A program made the position numbers and the translations under genes. Shown in pieces: positions 37,916-49,464 of a DNA stretch of 64,000 nt (position 1 is its first letter; every line of letters starts with the position of its first letter). The notes below the pieces were generated by a model. The model had not been told where the DNA came from, did no database searches, and worked only from the letters and a program-made list of their open reading frames with translations. Where the stretch lies: contig JADFUC010000862.1 of assembly GCA_019722365.1 (NCBI GenBank), positions 2,501 to 66,500 of the forward strand, given 5' to 3'. The DNA comes from Lithospermum erythrorhizon (lineage: Eukaryota; Streptophyta; Magnoliopsida; Boraginales; Boraginaceae).

Positions 37916-37989
37916 GATACCAAAAATATTAATTCTTCTCAAGATCAATATATTTCAATGAAGCTAATCTAAAGTTTTTTCCCCTCTAA

Positions 37990-38275
37990 AATATTAGATA
38001 ATACTCCATCCATCCCTAAAAATTGTGTTGTTAGATAATACTCCATCCATTCCTAAGAATTATCTTGTTTTGAATTCAGATGACATGAGTCTTTAAATTT
38101 TGTTTCAAATATTTTTATAAAATGTAGTACGTAGTATAATATTTTATAAGAAAATGTATCAAAATAAATATTTAAAATATAATAATTTTAACCTACTTTA
38201 CTATTAACAAACTAATTTTGATTGAAATCAAAATAAAGACAATAAGATCTCAAAGTATATTAATTTTGACCAATA
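37990..38275. mobile_element. Stowaway-like MITE remnant
   Basis: TACTCCATCCATCCCTAAAAATT (about 37999) and, 40 bases on, TACTCCATCCATTCCTAAGAATT (about 38038) are two direct copies of a Stowaway-type terminus. The matching far end is eroded, so the right limit is approximate. Confidence 0.45.
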
Positions 38276-38655
38276 AAAACAAACTTAACAATGATGGTTC
38301 TCCTGGCTAAAGACATTATTAAGAAGCTGCAAAGTTTCTGTTGCATATAAATTTTCACTGTCAGCGATTTCTTTATGCATTTTTGGAGAATTGGAGAAAA
38401 CCCACACAAAAGAATGAAATGATGTAAAAGCAGGGCTCATCCACTCCAAAATAAACAAATTTGTTGCCAACTTAAACTGTGTATGTATGTATATCTGTAT
38501 CTGAAGCAATTGAAAATACTTCATAAAGTTACATCAATATCCAAAAGCAAGAACAAGAGGACTCATTCAAGAAACAGGTCAATTGAATTGTAGATCATCT
38601 ATCTGGACTTTGGATAAGAAGAGAGTTATCATGCCCAAAAGAGATAGCTTATTTA

Positions 38656-41600
38656 TCACCACAGATGATTGAGCAGTACTTCCATGGCTGACTGATGCCA
38701 AAAGAGGTCTCGAATTTTAGCTTGGTTCGGTGGCACATTTAAACCACGGATCCACCACAGAAACCAGACTACTGAAGTAATGAAGCTGCTTTTCAGTTTT
38801 GTTCGTTGCTCTGTGGTCAAGGTGCGAAGTTGAGGGAATCTTGCCTCCTGTAACCACACAAAATCTTTTGTTCTTAACCAACAAAACAACTATGGTGATA
38901 ACTACTACGAGTATTATTTGTCAATGAATATTGGTAAAGTACACACCAACATCACAGATTGAGTAGAGCGTTGTGATAAGATAATAAGCAAACATCTAAC
39001 CAACATGATACATGAAGTGGCATATATGCACAAACCTGTTCATATGGAGGGTCTCGGTGTGCTGGTATCAACCTTGAAACGAAATAACGAGCCTGAGAGC
39101 TCCCCTCCTGTTATATGATGTGCCGTCAGTTTTTGATTTACACACTCCTATAACAATCAAGTGAATTGAACAATAATTTCTCAATGCTAAATATAATTAC
39201 CTTGGAATGAATTCTTGAGTTGAAATCGCAGCTCAGATAGCTCTTCGGCCAATGTCCTACAAGCTGCTAATGCAGCTGCACTTTTCCCTTCCTGAGCAGA
39301 AAGTTCAGATCCCAACCACCTAGAATTTACGAAGGACAGGGTACCAAACAGAGTCAGCTAGTCAGGTTGATGAACTTACATAATTCTACCATTTTGTTGT
39401 GTTGAAGGTCAAAAGATCAACGCAAACTCGAAGAAACAATAAGAATAGAAGCTATAAAGAAAGCCAATATAGTTTGACTCACACTAAATCCTGTTAAACA
39501 TTACCTTATATTACAGTAGAATCAAATCAAGCACCAAAAGTAACTTTCTATCTTTCAATTCACCCCATCCACCCATTTTCAGAGTTAAAACTGAAGGAAA
39601 CCCATTTGAACACTGAAAATGGAAGGAGGGGGCAAATTGAAAAGATAAAAAGCTAAAGGGGCAAATTAAAATTATGACCATAGATGAAATTAAGCCAAGA
39701 AAAGAGGTAACCCCACCCATTTGATGAGGTCCGAGTTTGTGACTTGGCTACACGTGTGGGATTGTGAGGAGTCAATGCTCTAACATTGCTAGTTTTAAGT
39801 AATTCCCCTGGTAGAATAATGAGGTCCTGGGCTTTCTCCCTCTATTAGAAATTGGTTTTAGGGTGGAGGGATGGAGAGAGTAAGTTACAATAAAAATTAT
39901 CAATGCAGAAACTACAATTTAAAATGAAATTTAAGTAGTCATTTTACGTATAACCACTTAAACTATTTGTAATGGGATCTACTCTAGTACAACCCTTCTT
40001 ATAACACCTAACATTTCTAAGCCTTTGTGGTTTACAAGATCAGAAAAATCAGGCAATTGGAGAATAGATGTAAACTGCCCTCACATAGTGAGATATTAAA
40101 AGCTGTATATCAGGCATAATCAAACCATTTAGCAGAATTCACATATGACAGCTCTAGTCACGGTTGAAGTTTTTCAAGATTTCCCCATTTTTCAAAGGGA
40201 TATACATAGTGAGACTAAGATGGGAATGAAGTTAACTTTTAAAAATACTTGTTTCAATATGGTCCGAACATTATGGATTCATCGATGAGATCGCAACAAT
40301 AAATGAAGAAAACTTGCATAAGATGGTACATAAGTAGAAGTGGTTGCATATACAAGCTCAATCAAAGAAGACTGAGATGAATAGCAGAAATATTATATAC
40401 TTATACAAAGTGAATAAGTTAAGCAACATACCAACCAAATGAATACATCAGTTCCATGATCAAGAACAACAGCAGCATCAGATTGCATAGCAAGGTCATA
40501 AGCAGGCAATTCCTCAAAAGTACCACCCTCTCGATGCATTAGACAGCGAGGTGCCACCATACGAAGAGACAAATCAAATGACGCATTCAGGAACAAATTT
40601 CTCAACACAGATCTTTCATCTTCATGACCAATAATACTTCCCAAAAGTGGACCCTGTCTGAGATGAAAAAGTAGCTCTGGAAATAAGGAGAGCTCTTTTG
40701 GAAAACGATACAGCTTTGACTTGGGCATCTGTGAACCAAGCTTATTAGCAATATCTTTAATTCTCTCATCAACTGCCAACCGCATATCAAGTGCATCTTT
40801 GGAGCTTTTGGCTCGCAAAAGAGTTCTCTTGGCAACAAGAACAGCAGCTACTTCATCTTGAACACTCTCAAGATATGAGGACACACTATCAACTGTCGGA
40901 AGTCTGACAGTAATCACTCTTGATACATCAGCTTGATATATATTTGCATATTGAACTGCAAACTGAAAATGGACAAAATCACTCTTGATGTCTGCTCTGG
41001 ACTCCAAGGATATGGCAAAGCTTTGTGTTTCTTCAATACTCAGAACTTTTATAGCCAAAGCAGAATCATTCTTAAATGTTTCATGGCTATTATCTATCTG
41101 AGCTTCCTCCCCAGGCCCTATTACTTGAGTAACGGATATATTATCAGAGCACCGAATCTCCATCAAACCATGGGAACCAGCTGCCCTTGTTGATGCTCGC
41201 TGCAAGTTCACCCCAAAAGCTTCTCCAAAATCATCATGTGAAATCAGAACACCACCAGAAGCCTTTGCCAGAGGCTGTAAAACGGGAACTCGTAATGGAC
41301 ATGTACCAGCACTCAAAATATCAATGATAGTATTGTGGCGATGAGCTTCACGGCCAAGATTATCCATCCACTTCATCGCTGTTTTCTCCAAATGAAGATA
41401 GTTTGGATGACTGAAAGAATAAGGGACTGACCCAGGACCATAGGTATTTGGCCCACCTGCACAGACAATAATTCTGCTACACCCTCCTGGCCGCTTTACA
41501 ACTCCCCTAGACATTTCGGCAGATGGTCCCTGAATGATGGCTAAGGCAACTTCCACTGCAGTACCAACACAACGATCTCTGGAAGCCTCTGGCACCTTTT

Positions 41601-43191
41601 GTGTATATGGCCGCAAAGACGAAAATATAGTGTGTGCAACAGGAAGAGAAGCATGAACAGGTGACAGGTATATCCCAGACCCATAGATTAATGATCTTAA
41701 AGACTCCTGGCTAGGAGACTTCTCACCAGGGAGTACATCAGCGGAAGCAGTCAGTTCTTCTGAAAAATCATATACAGACACTGTACGCCCATAAAGCACA
41801 ATCCCAAGTCTTGTTGTTGGGGGCAGAGAGTCCACAAATGCGTGCAAAGAGCCTTGAATATGCTGCAGGTGTGGCTCATCTAAACAATCATCTATTACGA
41901 GCACAACTGGTGCTGACACTCTAGAATCAGACACTGGAACAAAACCAGGCCTCTTGTTCGCTGTTTGGATATAATCAACCAAAGGAGATGATAACTCTGG
42001 GAAATTACGGAGTTCTTGCATGCTATGGGCAATATATTCACCTTCACTTCCATTTAAATTGCGACATATTACGCATTGCCATTGTCCTGAACCTAACAAT
42101 ACATTGCAATAGACATTAGCATAGGCTCCACAATTCTGACAGCGATGGGGATCACGTTCTATTATCTGTGGACCACTCGATATCTCCCTACCAGGGCAAA
42201 ATAACGCCCCAAATCCTAAACTTGGAATATTTGCAAGTTTCTTTTGCTTTAAGACCTACAACAAATGTGGCTTCTGTAAGCATCAAAGTAAAAGCTGAAA
42301 ATAGCAGTCAGTGTTCGAAACAACATATGAAGAAGATAGATAAGTTATCAAACCAAAGATAATAACAACAAAGTACATGAAAAGAACGGAAACAATATCC
42401 TCGAGTATAATTAGACATGAGATTTTTGTTCTTCAACCATTAACAACCACGCTCCATTTTCAAATTTTCATCGCTCATTTTGTCTGATGGAAAGCTACAT
42501 TCAATTATGCATTGATAAAATAGCAAGGGTGTAAATTTAATTTAGCACCAAAACTGGAGTGGTTACAAACTGATGAAGTACTAAAATTATTACCCGATAA
42601 TTAAACCTTATAAAACACATACAATAATCAATGCTAGCAAACACTTGACACAATAACAAAAAAGAGTTTTCAGAAGAATTTTTTTTAATGGAAGATTAAA
42701 AGTAAATACCAAAATACCTTGTGAGCTGAAAACATAACATTTGGAGATTCAGCTAAATAGTCCTCTGTAGTATCACCAATCTGGTATGGTACTTCAACTG
42801 ATCCATTAGAAAAGCTGTTCGGTGGAGGAGGAGACGATGTGGGCAAAGAGGAACCAGACGAGAAATCCACACGCTGAGGAGTAGCCGGAGAAGTCCTGAA
42901 TGGTGGGGCAGCTGGTTGAAGCGGCGAAGAAAACATAGGAGGGGCAGGTGGAGTACTTAAATAAGAGCTGGGACTGGGTGTTCGAACCCCATTTGCAGGA
43001 GAAGGTAACGGAGGAGTCCTAATGGATGGCGAGAGATTCGGGTTGGGCTGGTGCCGGAGGCAAATCTGACACACGGCGACATAAAACAGGCAGGCTAAAC
43101 TTGCCTCCGCCTGGGTAGCTGATTGTGATCCCTGCTTAGCTGGTTCGATGCTAACGGGATAATCAACAGAACTCGGAGGTTGATTCGCCAT
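38656..43191 (-). CDS. SEC23A: SEC23-family COPII coat protein (SEC23A clade), five exons
   Basis: COPII inner-coat component and Sar1 GTPase activator family, acting in ER-to-Golgi transport. Minus-strand exons: 43191-42718, 42255-40436, 39319-39201, 39107-39036 and 38847-38656. Exon 1 encodes a Pro/Ser-rich N-terminus starting MANQPPSSVDYPV. Exon 2 has the zinc finger (CQNC...CVIC), the trunk domain (PVVLVIDDCLDEPHLQ, PPTTRLGIVLYGRTVSVYDF), the helical part and the start of the gelsolin-like domain (DHGTDVFIW). Exons 3-5 give its remainder (ACRTLAEEL, SSQARYFVSRLIPAHRDPPYEQ, ARFPQLRTLTTEQR). It resembles Arabidopsis At4g01810 throughout. Oddities: TGGTTG is present at both sides of intron 2, exon 3 needs a small frame change near its end to meet exon 4, and the last 40 residues diverge. 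The ATG at 43191 fits better than the upstream in-frame GTG. Confidence 0.88.
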
Positions 43192-43193
43192 CA

Positions 43194-43206
43194 GGGGGGG
43201 GGGGGG
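43194..43206. repeat. G13 homopolymer in the SEC23A-like 5' UTR
   Basis: Thirteen G on the + strand lie three bases before the start codon of the minus-strand gene, so the transcript would carry C13 right before ATG. Homopolymers like this are also hard to sequence, so the length is uncertain. Confidence 0.7.
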
Positions 43207-43699
43207 CACTGGTTTCAGCCAATCACAAAACGAGGTAGCCTCCCATTCAATTCTGAATCAGTAATAGTGAATTCTGTGATCAAATAATCAAATAAATAAA
43301 ATTCAGTATAAAAAATCAATCTTTTGTTTGTTATTAAGTAAACACCAAAATAAATAAACTTTGAATATATCGATCTACCTCAAAAAAGTCAACGAAAAGA
43401 CCCAAATAGCAAAACGTAGAACCCCTTTTGATTAATTCTCAGATGCGATTCTGTAGATCAAAGAAATAATAATAATAATAATAATGTAAATGCAAGTAGC
43501 TGATTGGTGAAAATTCGAAATATTAATAATAAATTAAGTATAGATTCATATAAATTAGAGGAAATAAACAAAACCCATAACAAACAAAGCACAAAATTGT
43601 AGATTATAGAGATGTTGGAATAAATTACCAAATTGTGAAACAGTTGATTTTTTGGGAAGAATCCCAAATACATGTCTCCCATGAGAATCTCCAGTCTGC

Positions 43700-43743
43700 G
43701 GGGGATGGGGTGGTGGGGGGGGGGGGGGTGGGGTGGTGTGGGG
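43700..43743 (+). other. G-rich tract with G-quadruplex potential
   Basis: Runs of five, four, fourteen, four and four G separated by one to four bases on the + strand. It lies about 510 bases upstream of the SEC23A-like start codon, so it would be on the non-template (antisense to mRNA) side of its promoter. Four or more G-runs meet the usual quadruplex pattern. Confidence 0.6.
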
Positions 43744-43859
43744 TTTTATCAGTCGGTCTACTAAAGGACTTGTATTTTGCTAATGTGCTCTCTTCATGTC
43801 ATTTATTTTTGGCTTGGCCAAATGAATGTAGGCCAGGGTTTTGAACTATAACTTCTTTT

Positions 43860-44615
43860 CTAGCGATTGTGATATTAAATATACATCATTTAACACGAGG
43901 ATAAAAATGAACTTCACAATTATTGAATTTGTGAAGCGAATTTTAAATGATTTAACGTATGGGGCGGCTTTTTATAATAATTAAAGAATTGCATAATTTT
44001 CAATTTTCCCCATCCTTCTCGACCCCCAAACTTGTCCAACTACCATACCCTACTAATAATTCATTATATATCGTTAAAATTGCTTAGAGAAATTTTTGCT
44101 TCAAGGAAAGATGTGGCCAATTGACATCCTGAAAATTTTGAAACAATTAGATTGTTTGTCCAATGTGATAACTACTTATAGAATATTATTGGTATTAATG
44201 CGTATTGCGTCTGAGCGGAGATTTTCAAAGCGAAGTTGTTGAAGTTCTACTTGTGTTCATGAAGAGCAATGGGTTAGCGGTGATAGCGATCGAGAATAAT
44301 TTTGGAGAAAATTAAATCTGAGAGTTGATTGATGATTTTCTTGAAAGAATCTTTAGGAAAATTTCGATTTCAGTGAATTATTTTAATTTAATAACAAAAC
44401 TTTCAATGAATAGATGCATCTTTGATTTTTATATTTTTATATGATTACTTTGTTTCTATTGTTATTAAAGATGCATTTTTATATTTCATGCTTGGGCTTT
44501 TTATTGTGTGAGCCGGGCGCAATATGAAGTTGAAAAATGATTAATTAGTTGTCGATTCACTGAAACCCCGAAATCAAATCGGGGGCAGAGAAATCTTGAG
44601 GGCTATACTTGTTTA
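43860..44615. other. Intergenic DNA without recognised features
   Basis: AT-rich upstream flank. No coding region, RNA gene or clear transposon end found. Confidence 0.35.
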
Positions 44616-44619
44616 AAAA

Positions 44620-45330
44620 TGTGAAACTATCGCTAACTAACTCACATCTGGAGAGGTAATGATATAGATCAAGGAACTAGAATTTTCTTTTTAATGAAAC
44701 TTTACTTACTTAGTTTCTTTCTCGCTTATAAAAATGGAACCCACATGATACCGCGAAGAGACGAGGTACTAACGATTAACAATCTATTTTAACACCAGAA
44801 TTGGTATCTCGAAAAATTGTGAAATAACATTTTAAGTATCAATAGAAAATGCTATTACAATGTAAGCTCCCCAGGCAGCTTTGTGACATTCCCTAAATTA
44901 TCTCCAAGTTGCCAAATACAAAGAAAGCAAGGGGATTATAATTCTATAATCATAATCATTATTATAATTAGTTCGTGTAACAGGGGAACATGTATTTCAT
45001 TTCTATTCCAACATAGCCATTGTATTCTAAACAATGTCTTATTTCATTATCATTATTATAATTGTCAACGAAATTAAACAAAGAATCATAATGAAACCAT
45101 CCATTCCTGCTCGCCTTTCGAAGTTGGATAAGCTGTCAAATAGTCTTGAAAAGCGAAAAACAAGTGTAACCTAGTGAATTTGAACATGCTCGCAGATGGG
45201 AAATCCAGACTAAACATATACTGCCATAATAAAAGTCACATTTGCAGTCTACTCGCCACAAATATTTGTTATCCAATTTATATCCACAAAAACACAAATT
45301 ATGTAATGTTCGGAAATAGACATGGCGCAA
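44620..45330. repeat. Direct repeat, copy 1 (partner at 63.06-64.0 kb)
   Basis: Aligns in the same orientation with 63060-64000. Shared blocks are AGATCAAGGAACTAGAA (44669, 63161), AAATAACATTTTAAGTATCAATAG (44822, 63302), GAACATGTATTTCATTTCTATT (44987, 63502), ATCATAATGAAACCATCC (45086, 63772), GATAAGCTGTCAAATAGTC (45128, 63816) and TATATCCACAA (45280, 63960). It contains a worn tRNA-like SINE block (44705-44815) that is better preserved in the other copy. Confidence 0.8.
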
Positions 45331-45664
45331 AACGACATTCCTTGACAATCCGTAGGATACCACATCTCCTAGTCATCAAAACATTACATCTATTAGAAGT
45401 ACTAGAATTAGTAACCACCAATTTTTCTAAGCAGTCGATAGTTTTTAACTTCACGCCATGATGAATAAAGTGAACAAGTGTATAACAATTTAGTAATAAT
45501 CTTGAGTTTAATAAAATCAAGGAATATGAAAGAAATAATGCTTGAGATTAATGCAAAGATCAAAAGCGTCTCATTATCCATAAAAGCAAGTCTATCAAGA
45601 ATGAAACAAAACATTGATTTTAGTATAGATTGATTACAAAAGGGTGTCCATCTATTTTCCTCTG

Positions 45665-46380
45665 ACACTAAGAGACTTGCTTCAAGAAAAATTTGCTATA
45701 CTTGTTTCTATCTAACATTATCTTCTCGACCATAGTCCTGAGAAGGATGTGGAAATTCTTCATGTGCGATTCAGAAGCGTTTAAGATCATTAATGTATTT
45801 ACTGCTTCATCATCCCACATATGTAAAGAAGTAGCATCATTCCACTTTATGGACCTTCTATAGTGGCTCTTCACAAGAAATATGAACTGTGCATTAATAT
45901 AACAAAAATAACACAAGCAAAAAGCATTCACAGAAGTAGTATATGCATGACATCCCTCTTTTTCACAAAATTTTCTAGTCACAGCTATGATTCCCATTAA
46001 ATTCAGGACATTCAGAGTTGAATAATATAATGAATAAAATGTAAAGTAAAGTCATGAGTAAGCTAATTCTGAGAAATGAACACATCGAGCCATTAAGGGT
46101 CGTCATTAAACTTATTCTTGAGGCATGTTAACGGTGTAAGAGGTAGTGTATTAAATACTGACACGAGTTATACATTAAATACTATAGTATTCCCAACATG
46201 ACTTTTACAAGTATCTCGCTAATGATCACAGTAGTCACACAATCTACAAAAAAAACAAATAGCTTCAAAGGTTGAAGAAACTTAAAAGGGTTTAATCAAC
46301 ATACCTGGTTGTGAAGAATCGAAGTAGCGGAATCGTTGGTGATGGCGAAGACTCCAAGTGTTCAATTAGGTATAGGATAG
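45665..46380 (-). other. Possible exons of an unrecognised - strand gene
   Basis: An exon-like block at about 45890-45665 follows a TGCACAG acceptor and reads FLVKSHYRRSIKWNDATS... to a stop at 45668, about 73 codons. Upstream, about 46378-46316 reads to a CAACCAG|GTATGTT donor. The peptide has no family I recognise. The adjacent downstream DNA is the repeat shared with 63-64 kb, so this could be the end of a duplicated gene or of an unknown transposon. Confidence 0.2.
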
Positions 46381-46509
46381 ACTTCAGGTGAAGTTCAAGA
46401 GCCCATTTCAATTTTCAATTTAACTAGGCTTTTTAAATCATTCGAGCCGGACTCAACTCATCTCTACTCCATTCCATTAACTTCCAATAAAAAGATTACC
46501 AATATAAGT

Positions 46510-47530
46510 ATAATTTGTTATTATCAAACAAACAACATAAGCCTCATTCTTATCTTCAGTAGATTTATGTAACCATATCTACGGTAGTCATCAGTGAAAA
46601 GTATGAGTAACCACTTCTAGCAGGAGTATTTATCGGGCCACATACATCGGTATGGATGGTTCCCAACAAATCGGTTGCCTACGCTTTCTGATTCCGATGA
46701 AAGTGCTTTGACCGCCATTGCCCGGTAAACATGATTCGCATTGATCGTATGGTTCGAAACCAAATGGCATCAAAATTTCATCAGCATGTAATTTCTTAAT
46801 GCGCTTATCAATTATCTGACCAAGTCTACAATGCCACATATATGAAGGACTCAAGTCATTTGGCTTATTTCTTTTATTGTTTATGTTGTATGTCTCGACA
46901 TTTGTATCCAATACATAGAGACCATTCTGACAAGATGTCGTACCATAAACTATACTCCTAATCGTAGGTGAGAAAGGAGCTAGCACTGCCGGTTCCGTAT
47001 TTGTCCCTCTCACGATGTCCAGCCACTTTTTGCTAAAGCGCGTCCGCTGCGTCATGATACGCCATGGACTCTTGTTGAGTGTCAGACAATCGTGTCTCGG
47101 CGGCTGCTCGTGATAAGCGATCCATAATTGGCTTACGGTGCCCTAAATGCTTGGGGAGTATGGGTGTAAGTTTCCTCCTCTCCATCTGAGGATCTGCTCC
47201 CATTGGTGTCCGCCACGAAATTTGTGGGATCTTGTCGTGGAGTTGTCGCATTATATTATCAGTAATTGCACCTTCCATTTCGTGCATTGCTTTGATCATC
47301 ATTTGAATTCTGAATTGCCAACTTTGTGATTTCTGAGACGTCGGTGGGGACATGATTACGAGGTTGATCATATCGACCCATCGGTCCTTAGTTGACCATT
47401 GTCTTGTTAGATGGAGTTCGGAATGAAAGTCATGATTTTGACAAAAGGTGTGAGGTGGTGACTTTCTCGATGCAAGTCTCCCCTTTGTAATTAAGCCAAT
47501 GATGATCTGGTCCGATTTCAATAGGTAGTG
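46510..47530 (-). mobile_element. Ty1/copia fragment: gag-pre-integrase and integrase start
   Basis: The minus strand encodes YMWHCRLGQI and QCESCLPG, the gag-pre-integrase and zinc-binding signature of copia integrases. It then continues in shifted frames through a DVCGPIN-like and DDYRRYGYI phrase toward 46510. Upstream (47521-47055) is a frame with no clear motif, ending AYHDAADAL, perhaps capsid- or gag-derived. No LTR of its own was found. Frameshifts and stops show it is dead. Confidence 0.7.
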
Positions 47531-48060
47531 GGATCGCGAGATCCTTCAGTTATTAACTTTGATATGCACTTGCTCGAGAGTGTATGCACCATGACAAAAG
47601 ACCGGTTTCCACGACGGAAACACTCCGGCGATAGTAGCGGATCAAGGGAGTATAGTTTCTAAAAAGCAGTATTTGGGTATCAAAAGTAAACTTAATTGAT
47701 TTGAGTCTCGAGTTTAAATTTTATAGTTGTTAAGAGCGGTTCGTGCACAGGCCTTGATGGCTCGTTAAATTACGAATTGATGGACTTGACTCATTAGGAG
47801 GTCGGGTAATGATTAGGCAATTATGGCCTTAATTACCGTCTTAATGACGTTTAATCCGGTCATTTTATGCGGCGGTCTCTTACCATGTCAGTGGCTTATC
47901 GGTACGTCTTCAGTGAGCACTATTGTTGGAGCACTTTTATTGGGTTCGAAGCCCATTTCTTCTTCTCTTCTTCTTGGATGAGCCAATGCAGTTGTTAACA
48001 CTCTTAAATCGGCCCATTCAAATATGGGATTATCACCCGATTTTCACTTCATTGTGATTC
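47531..48060. other. Unassigned transposon-flank DNA
   Basis: Lies between a - strand and a + strand copia fragment. It has no motif I can assign and may be LTR remains of the - strand fragment. Confidence 0.3.
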
Positions 48061-48063
48061 ATG

Positions 48064-48303
48064 ACTGACCATTGGAGTGGCTAAGAATGTTGTGTACAAT
48101 GAAAAGAAGAGACACATTCATATCAGGCATGATGTTATTAGACACCTCTTGAAAAATGGAGTGATTTTTTTAGATTATTTGAAGTCCGAAGAAATCTTGA
48201 TGATCTCTTCACCAAAGGGTTGACAAGGAAAGTTATTCTTGATACATCAAGGGGAATGGGGCTCGAGCCGCTAAGTAAAGATAATATAGTGCGTACCGCT
48301 TAG
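48064..48303 (+). mobile_element. Ty1/copia RNase H C-terminal fragment
   Basis: Reads AKNVVYNEKKRHIHIRHDV, then after a one-base shift DDLFTKGL and TSRGMGLEPL, the conserved end of copia RNase H. It belongs to a different copia subfamily from the element at 50.6-59.1 kb. The rest of pol is missing on the left. Confidence 0.8.
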
Positions 48304-48344
48304 TGGTCAAACCCGAGTCTTATGAATCTTAAACTTGATGGAGT

Positions 48345-48705
48345 GTATGTTGTAGTGCTTAATAATCCATAGCCGGTGATTGGTGGTGCTTGGCAGAGAT
48401 CACTTGATGGATTTGAGTTTTGTTGGTCCATAGCCGGTTTGGTGGTCTTTATTAGGCCTTGATAGACATTGATCTTAATCCTAACCAGTTTTGGTGGTGC
48501 TATTAAGACGCACTTGATGGATTTTGATCACAAAAATTCATTTCCAGTTTTTGGTGGTGCTATTGAGAAGCACTTGATGAATTTTAATCATGATACTTTA
48601 TAGCCAATTTTTGTGGTGCTATTGAGACGCACTTGATGAAGTTTAATCATGATATCCATAGCCAGTTTTGGTGGTACTTTGAGACGCATTTGATGGATGT
48701 TATTT
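48345..48705 (+). repeat. Minisatellite in the copia 3' untranslated region
   Basis: About six units of 55-65 bp, each with CCATAGCC-GTTT, GGTGGTGCTATT, GAGACGCACTTGATGGA and TTTAATCATGAT. Unit lengths vary by indels. It lies between the RNase H end and the LTR-like block, where copia elements keep non-coding sequence. Confidence 0.8.
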
Positions 48706-49124
48706 GTGTCCAGAGGTTGAACTTTATGTCCTTAATAACTTGGAGATAGTGCTATTAAGAAACACTATATAAGTTACCTACGTGAGTGTGATGGTGCAGC
48801 CCCATCTATGGAAGACTTGGGGAAGTCTTCCTAGAGCACTCATTAGAACCGAGGTGTACGCATGGCCTTCAAAAGCATATTGAGAATATATTGTGGAACT
48901 TGCACGATTTTGAAGGTATGATATGTGTTGTCGGAGTCTCAACCAAAAAGGCAATAAGTTAGAGAAGAAATTCACTTATTGCTAATAAGTTGTTGCCTCA
49001 CTCCACTATGCGTCAATTCAAATCGAAAGATGTTGAAGCTTAACTATCCAATATTTCCTTTATCCAAGAATCTTCCTCCCTTTTCTTTTCCTCCTTAAGC
49101 CTGATTTCGCCATTAGTAAGGGAT

Positions 49125-49455
49125 TGTTAGAATAACAGCTATATAATATTGGCTTACCGTTTTGCTTAATTCATTTAAGAATCTAACCGTTTTGATTCGT
49201 TGATTAATGGCTCTTTTTGAATTGGTACGTTTTGCTTTCGTTTTGCAATCTTAATGGCCTCAACATTTATTTTGGTGTAATGACTAGCCGTTTTGATTTC
49301 GGTGGTTATGCATGGCTGAGAACTATATAAAGCCTTGCATGTTTGTCTTCCAATCATCATCAAAGCGATAAGAAAAAGTAATATATTTTTGTAATACTCA
49401 TTTTGCCCCGAGTTCATATATTCAAAGCCTTCCTCTGGACCTACATTATGATTAA
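49125..49455 (+). mobile_element. Truncated copia LTR
   Basis: Starts TGTTAGAATAAC after a TAAGGGAT purine stretch, has a TATA box in CTATATAAAGCC (49324-49335) and a CCGTTTTG motif repeated five times. The far end is cut near 49460, where sequence of the next copia family begins. Read as the 3' LTR of the element with the RNase H end at 48.1-48.3 kb. Confidence 0.55.
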
Positions 49456-49464
49456 TTTTGTAAG

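Noticed and set aside
42685..43209. Start of the SEC23A-like protein at the upstream in-frame GTG (43209)
   Set aside because: The ATG at 43191 gives the expected MANQPP start, and the upstream codons are only the poly-C run.
45136..45520. Several overlapping frames on both strands
   Set aside because: They fall in the duplicated non-coding segment and are not conserved in the copy at 63-64 kb.
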